Assembly: GCA_035325705.1 (NCBI GenBank)
Contig: DAOKZI010000021.1
Span: 16,141 to 80,140, forward strand
DNA length: 64,000 bases
Reading direction: 5' to 3'
Source: Ga0077536 sp035325705
GTDB lineage: Bacteria; Pseudomonadota; Gammaproteobacteria; Ga0077536
Shown: in pieces, positions 59,675 through 64,000 of the stretch
Numbering within the stretch: position 1 is the stretch's first letter
Layout: each line of letters opens with the position of its first letter
Program-made: the position numbers and the translations under genes
Notes under the pieces: generated by a model
Database searches by the model: none
Told to the model about the DNA's origin: nothing
Seen by the model: only the letters and a program-made list of their open reading frames with translations

Positions 59675-62554
59675 TCATTCGCGGGCGAGATAGCTCCGCA
59701 GCGGCATCGGCTCGCTGATCCCGTAGCCCTGCGCGTAGTCGATGCCGATCTCGCGCATTTTCGCTTCGATGGCCGCGTTCTCGGCGAACTCGGCCACGGT
59801 CTTGATGCCCATCACGTGGCCGATGTCGTTGATCGACTTCACCATCGCGAAATCGATCGGATCCTCGACGCAGTCGCGCACGAACAATCCGTCGATCTTC
59901 AGGAAGTCGACCGGCAGCGTGCGCAGATAGCCGAAGGATGAAAGGCCGCTGCCGAAGTCGTCGAGCGCGAAGCGGCAGCCGCGGCCGCGCATGGCATTGA
60001 AGAACTGCACGGCGCGCGACAGATTGCCGATGGCCGCCGTCTCCGTGATCTCGAAGCACAAGAGCTCCGGCGGCATCGCGGCGCGCGTCAGCGCGCCGTC
60101 GATGAAGCTCAGGAAGGCCTCATCGCACAGCGAGAGCGCGGAGAGGTTCACCGCGAACAGCGTGTCGCGGCGGAACAGCGCGGGTTCGCGAGCATAGGCC
60201 TCGAGCAAGGCCGTCAACACCCAGGAGTCGATCTTCGGCGACAGGCTGTAGCGCTCGGCGGCCGGCAGGAACTCCGCCGGTGAGCGCAGCACCTTGCCGT
60301 CGCGGAAGCGCAGCAGCACCTCGAGATAGCGCGGGGCCTCCGGATTCTGCAGCGGGATCGCCGGCTGCACGTAGAGCTCGAAGCGGCTTTCGAGCAGCGC
60401 GTTGTTGATGCGCGACACCCACTGCATTTCGCCGCGGCGGCGCTCCATCGTCTCGTCGCCGGGATCGTAGACATGCACGCGGTTGCGGCCCTGCTCCTTC
60501 GCGAGATAGCAGGCGGCGTCGACGTGCCGCATGATGTCCGCCATCTGCTCGCTGGTCTCGTCGATCGTCACGAGCCCGATGCTTGCGCCGACGCCGAACA
60601 CGTGCTGCTCCCAGCGGAAGCGGTAGTCGGCGATGCGCTCGCGCACGCTGCTCGCCACGCGCGTCGCCTGCTGCAGGCTGCAGTGCTCCATCAGGATGCC
60701 GAACTCGTCGCCGCCCAGGCGCGCGACGGTGTCGCGCTTGCGCACCGTGTCGCGCAGGACGAGCGCGATCTGGCGCAGCAGCTCGTCGCCCGCGCCGTGG
60801 CCGCAGGTGTCGTTGATGACCTTGAACTGATCGAGATCGAGATAGCACAGCGCATGCGTGTCGCCCGTCGCCGCCGCGTGGCGGATCACGCGCGTCAGCC
60901 GCCGCTCGAACTCCACGCGGTTGACGAGCCCGGTCAGCCCGTCGTGCGTCGCCTGATAGCTCATCTCCTGCTGCAGGCGCCGTTCCTGCGTGACGTTACG
61001 CAGCACCAGCACGGCGCCCCACACCTGTCCCTCGTCGTTGCGGATCGGCGTGGCCGTGTACTCGATCGCATGCTCGCTGCCGTCGGCGGCGATCAGCAGC
61101 GAGTCCCCGCGCGAGCTGACGCGCCCGCGCTGCATGCACAGCTCGACCGGGTCGACGATCGGCTGGCGCGTGCGCTGGAGAATCACGCGCACGATCTCGG
61201 CCAGCGGTTTGCCGGCGGCCTCCTTGCGCTTGAGCATCAGGAGCTTCTCGGCGGCCGGATTCAGCATCTCGATGCGGCCCGTCGCGTCCGTCGCCACCAC
61301 GGCGTCGCCGATCGAGGTCAAGGTCACGAGCGCCTTCTCGCGCTCGGCGCGCAGCGCGAGCTCGGCCTGCTTGCGCTCGTGGACGTCGGTCACCGAGCCC
61401 GACATGCGCGTGGCGCGCCCTTGCTCGTTCCACTGCGCGACGCCGAGCGAACGGTACCAGCGATAGCCGCCGGCGCGGTGGCGCAGGCGGTATTCGATGT
61501 CGAAGGGCTCGCGCGTCTTGAAATGACGGACGATCGCGCGGTCGATGCGCGGCAGATCGTCCGGATGCACGTGCTCGGTGTAGGTCGAATGATCCAGGCG
61601 GAGATCGGCGTCCGTCGGATAGCCGATCAGATTCTTCACGCTCGGCGAGAACCATACGCGCCGCTCGGACAGCTCCCAGTCCCACAGGCCGCTGGTCGAG
61701 GCTTCGACGGCGCTGCGGAAACGATCCTGCAGGCGCTGGATCTTGGTCAGCGCGGTGACGCGCGCGTCGATGTCCTGCAGCGAGCCGACCAGCCGGCGCG
61801 CGCCGCTGCTCGCGCTCGCGACGCAGGCGGCCCGCACGTGGAACCAGTTGTAGCGGCCGTCGCGGCGGCGCATGCGGAACTCGATGTCCATGTCCTGGCC
61901 GTGCAGGGCGGCGGCGTCCAGCGCGGCCGCGAGACGTTCGCGATCGGCGTCGTGGAGACGCTCGAGCAGCACCTCGCGCGTCGGTTCGAGCTCGCTGTCG
62001 CCGTAGCCGACCAGCTCGAGCGCGCGCGCCGAGGCCCAGAACTGCGGCCGGCTCAGATCCGGCCAGTCGAAAATGCCTTCGCTGGAGCCCGCGATCGCGA
62101 GCGTGAAGCGCTCCAGCATCGCCGCCTCGCGCTCGCGCGCGAGCCGCAGATCGGTGATGTCGAGGAAGCAGCCGACCATGCCGTGGAAGCCGCCGTCCGC
62201 GTCGAAATAAGGCATGCCGTGGGTGCGCATCCAGCGGTATTCGCCGTCGTGCCGGCGCAGCCGATACTCGGCGACGAAGCGCGAGCGGCTCGCGTAGGCT
62301 GCACGATAAGCCTCGTAAGTCGCCTGCGCGTCGTCTTCGTGCAGCAGCGCCGTCCACGCGCGCCCGATGCCCGTGTCCAGCGGAAAGCCGGTGATGCGCC
62401 GGAACGCGGCGTTGACGTAGACGAGCGCGAGCTCCTCGACCGCGAAGAACAGGGCGAGGTTCGTCGTGTCGGCGACGATGCGCTCGATGTCACCGAAGCC
62501 GGCGAGCTGCAGGCCCGGCGCGGCCGCCTCGAAGACGGAGAGATCGATGTTCAC
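59675..62554 (-). CDS. PAS-GGDEF-EAL signalling protein (c-di-GMP turnover)
   Basis: The 959-residue protein carries four PAS/PAC-like sensor repeats in residues 1-525 (YVNAAFRRITGFPLDTGIGR, YRLRRHDGEYRWMRTHGMPY, FDIEYRLRHRAGGYRWYRSL, DAVVATDATGRIEMLNPAAE). A GGDEF domain with an intact RLGGDEFGILMEHCSL motif is near residue 610. The EAL domain starts with RYLEVLLRFRDG (EVL in place of EAL) and keeps FEITETAAIG, ALDDFGSGLSSFGYLRTLPV, LKIDG and TVAEFAENA. Diguanylate cyclase activity looks possible, and phosphodiesterase activity too since the metal residues are kept. No membrane helix is seen. Confidence 0.94.
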   Translation of the reverse strand: MNIDLSVFEAAAPGLQLAGFGDIERIVADTTNLALFFAVEELALVYVNAAFRRITGFPLDTGIGRAWTALLHEDDAQATYEAYRAAYASRSRFVAEYRLRRHDGEYRWMRTHGMPYFDADGGFHGMVGCFLDITDLRLAREREAAMLERFTLAIAGSSEGIFDWPDLSRPQFWASARALELVGYGDSELEPTREVLLERLHDADRERLAAALDAAALHGQDMDIEFRMRRRDGRYNWFHVRAACVASASSGARRLVGSLQDIDARVTALTKIQRLQDRFRSAVEASTSGLWDWELSERRVWFSPSVKNLIGYPTDADLRLDHSTYTEHVHPDDLPRIDRAIVRHFKTREPFDIEYRLRHRAGGYRWYRSLGVAQWNEQGRATRMSGSVTDVHERKQAELALRAEREKALVTLTSIGDAVVATDATGRIEMLNPAAEKLLMLKRKEAAGKPLAEIVRVILQRTRQPIVDPVELCMQRGRVSSRGDSLLIAADGSEHAIEYTATPIRNDEGQVWGAVLVLRNVTQERRLQQEMSYQATHDGLTGLVNRVEFERRLTRVIRHAAATGDTHALCYLDLDQFKVINDTCGHGAGDELLRQIALVLRDTVRKRDTVARLGGDEFGILMEHCSLQQATRVASSVRERIADYRFRWEQHVFGVGASIGLVTIDETSEQMADIMRHVDAACYLAKEQGRNRVHVYDPGDETMERRRGEMQWVSRINNALLESRFELYVQPAIPLQNPEAPRYLEVLLRFRDGKVLRSPAEFLPAAERYSLSPKIDSWVLTALLEAYAREPALFRRDTLFAVNLSALSLCDEAFLSFIDGALTRAAMPPELLCFEITETAAIGNLSRAVQFFNAMRGRGCRFALDDFGSGLSSFGYLRTLPVDFLKIDGLFVRDCVEDPIDFAMVKSINDIGHVMGIKTVAEFAENAAIEAKMREIGIDYAQGYGISEPMPLRSYLARE

Positions 62555-62572
62555 GAGACGCAGCCGCGCGCT

Positions 62573-63211
62573 TCAGTACAGCGTGGTGCGGTAGTTTTCT
62601 TCGATCAACTCGTCGACGTTGCTGACGACCTCGGCGTCCGGCGCGGTCCCCGCTGCCGCGGTCTGTTCGAGGATCATGCGGCCCAGCGTCGGCAGCTCGG
62701 CGCGATCGCGCTGCGTCGTCGGATCCCACAGCTTCGAGCGCCTCAGCGCTTTTGCACAGTGGAGATAAGCCTCGTCCACCGTGACTTCGATGCCGAGCCT
62801 GGGCGCCTTGCCCTTGACGGCACAGCGCTCCAGCAGCGCCGGCTCGCCGAGCAGCCGCGCGCGACCGTTCACGCGCAGCATGTCCTCGTAACCGGGCACG
62901 AAGAACAGCAGCCCGACCCACGGATTCGACAGGATGTTCGTCAGCGAGTCATAGCGGGCGTTGCCCGGACGTTCGGGGATGAAGAGGTGACGATCGTCGA
63001 GCACGAGCACGAAGCCCGGCCGATCGCCGCGCGGCGATACGTCCGCGCGGCCCTGCGCGTCGGCCGTGCCCAGACTCAGGAAAGGCGAGCGCTCGATGAA
63101 CGCGCGGCAGTACTTGTCGAGCGCGGGCAGCGCCTTGCGCACCGCGAGCTCCATCGGCTGGCCCATCAGCGCGCGCAGCGCCTCTTCCGTTTCGTACACG
63201 GTCGTCGTCAT
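62573..63211 (-). CDS. Pyridoxamine 5'-phosphate oxidase-family protein
   Basis: The ATG at 63211 gives 212 residues. The split-barrel flavin fold is seen in ERSPFLSLGTADAQGRADVS, PRGDRPGFVLVLDDRHLFIP, ERPGNARYDSLTNILSNPWV and GLLFFVPGYEDMLRVNGRAR. The opening EALRALMGQPMELAVRKALP and the late DEAYLHCAKALRRSKLWDP mark the MSMEG-1061-like branch of FMN-dependent proteins. The substrate is unknown. It lies 18 bases upstream of the GGDEF-EAL gene on the same strand. Confidence 0.88.
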   Translation of the reverse strand: MTTTVYETEEALRALMGQPMELAVRKALPALDKYCRAFIERSPFLSLGTADAQGRADVSPRGDRPGFVLVLDDRHLFIPERPGNARYDSLTNILSNPWVGLLFFVPGYEDMLRVNGRARLLGEPALLERCAVKGKAPRLGIEVTVDEAYLHCAKALRRSKLWDPTTQRDRAELPTLGRMILEQTAAAGTAPDAEVVSNVDELIEENYRTTLY

Positions 63212-63462
63212 GGCGTCGGCCCCCTCGCATGTCGCCGGTTCGGCGCGACTATAGCAAAGGCCCGGCGGCGGACTGAACGGGAAAGCGACGACTTGCCGAA
63301 ATTCGCCGCCCGGATGAGCGCGGCGAATCCGGGATCGCGCTTTGCGCAGCGCGCAGGAGCGTGATCTCGCTCGCAGTTCCGAGCACGAGGCCACCGCGGC
63401 CCGGCCGGCTACGAGCCCACCGCAGGCTCTGCAGCCTCCTACGGTCTATGAGGAGGCGCGGC

Positions 63463-63861
63463 TCATTCGACCTTGAACGCCTCGTCGACCGGCACCTGCA
63501 TCGCCGTCACCAGCCCGTTGGTCGAGTGCGCCATGCCGATCACGGCGAGGAGCTCGCCGTACTGCGCCTCGGTCATGCCCTTCGCGCGCGCCGCGGCGGT
63601 GTGCGAATGGATGCAGTACGAGCAGCCGTTGGCGACGGACACGGCGATGTAGACGTACTCCTTGGTCAGCGCGTCGATCGCGCCGGGCGCCATCACGGCT
63701 TTCGCGCCTTCCCAGGTGCGCTTCAACTGCGCGGGATTGACCGCCAGCGCCTTCCAGAAATTGTTGATGAAATCCGTCTTGCGCGTCGCACGGATGTCGT
63801 CGTAGACCGCCCGCACTTCGGGGCTCGCCTGTTCGTATTCGATCAGCGTCACGGTGGCCAT
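63463..63861 (-). CDS. AhpD-like carboxymuconolactone decarboxylase-family protein
   Basis: The ATG at 63861 gives 132 residues. The AhpD-like redox motif is VSVANGCSYCIHSHTAAARA (CxxC followed by His), preceded by KTDFINNFWKALAVNPAQLK. It may act as a small disulfide reductase for peroxide defence. A fragment of the TAGCCCG repeat lies upstream near the window end. Confidence 0.92.
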   Translation of the reverse strand: MATVTLIEYEQASPEVRAVYDDIRATRKTDFINNFWKALAVNPAQLKRTWEGAKAVMAPGAIDALTKEYVYIAVSVANGCSYCIHSHTAAARAKGMTEAQYGELLAVIGMAHSTNGLVTAMQVPVDEAFKVE

Positions 63862-64000
63862 TGCGTCTGCTCCGCCTGGACATGGTCGCGAGCCTAGCAG
63901 GCGTGCGCAGGAGGGGCGAGCGCGACGTTCGGGCGCCGACAGTGAGTCTTCGTAGCCCGTATATGGACTCCTCCCCAAGGTCAAGCGCTGTCGCGGGGTA
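63862..64000. other. Window end; upstream of AhpD-like gene, with repeat fragment
   Basis: No gene is supported. TTCGTAGCCCGTATATGGAC near 63950 is a partial copy of the interspersed repeat, and the sequence is cut by the window edge. Confidence 0.4.

Noticed and set aside
60473..63364. Long plus-strand open frame (about 960 codons) opposite the GGDEF-EAL and PNPOx-like genes
   Set aside because: Shadow frame of the well-supported minus-strand genes; no domain motif seen.
1..64000. CRISPR array
   Set aside because: No regularly spaced direct repeats with unique spacers were seen; the repeats found are palindromic interspersed units or attC sites.

Overview
The window is high-GC chromosomal DNA of a proteobacterium, most likely a gammaproteobacterium. 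The signs are mog, pepN, the ubiquinone genes ubiTUV, selABC, two TonB receptors and a Fur-box-like site. An order such as Nevskiales or Steroidobacterales would fit the catabolic gene content, but that is a weak inference. Apart from the first 11.3 kb, GC is visibly very high, so long antisense open frames are common and were treated as shadows.

Region 1 (1-11.5 kb) is accessory. After the 3' end of mog there is an integron cassette array with no integrase in view. It holds three cassettes, each bounded by exactly complementary terminal 7-mers (GTTATGT/ACATAAC, GTTAGAT/ATCTAAC, GTTAGGC/GCCTAAC) and attC sites. Two cassettes carry small predicted membrane proteins. The third is unusually large (about 4.95 kb) and carries a 1633-residue SF1 helicase fused to a PD-(D/E)XK-like nuclease and a C-terminal winged-helix-like region, a good candidate for anti-phage defence. 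The third attC is cut by an IS3-family remnant. Inside that remnant's orfA sits an IS66-family element (8-bp target duplication aaagcgac), and inside the first bases of its left end sits a 1.93-kb group II intron: a three-level nested insertion.

Region 2 (11.5-34 kb) is rich in catabolic enzymes: a PaaK-like ligase, nitroreductase, acyl-CoA dehydrogenase, esterase, VOC proteins, SRPBCC, an SCP2-like protein, alpha/beta hydrolase, 3-hydroxyisobutyrate-dehydrogenase-like protein, MmgE/PrpD, carboxymuconolactone decarboxylase-like protein, MBL-fold hydrolase and DUF3237. The substrate is unknown. MsrA-Trx-MsrB and AhpC/AhpF deal with oxidative damage. A membrane-anchored linalool dehydratase/isomerase-family protein (27.95-29.9 kb) keeps both catalytic cysteines.

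Region 3 (34.6-45.5 kb) has two metal-uptake loci. One has a short ModE-like regulator, a TonB receptor, a small secreted protein and a di-haem DHOR-type cytochrome, with two ModE-like 8-8-8 palindromes. That points to TonB-dependent molybdate/tungstate or metallophore uptake. The other is a Fur-box-preceded siderophore-type receptor with a PepSY membrane protein and a 54-residue membrane protein. pepN lies between them.

Region 4 (45.6-64 kb) is housekeeping and stress: an SNF2 helicase, a KefB-type antiporter, a PaiB-like FMN protein, two Hsp20 proteins, O2-independent ubiquinone synthesis genes (ubiU-ubiV-ubiT) behind a possible Anr/Fnr box, tRNA-Sec with selB and selA, an EF-hand protein, a PAS-GGDEF-EAL protein, a PNPOx-like protein and an AhpD-like protein. 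Interspersed inverted-repeat units (TAGCCCGG-type and GGGCTGACGAAGG-type) fill many intergenic gaps.
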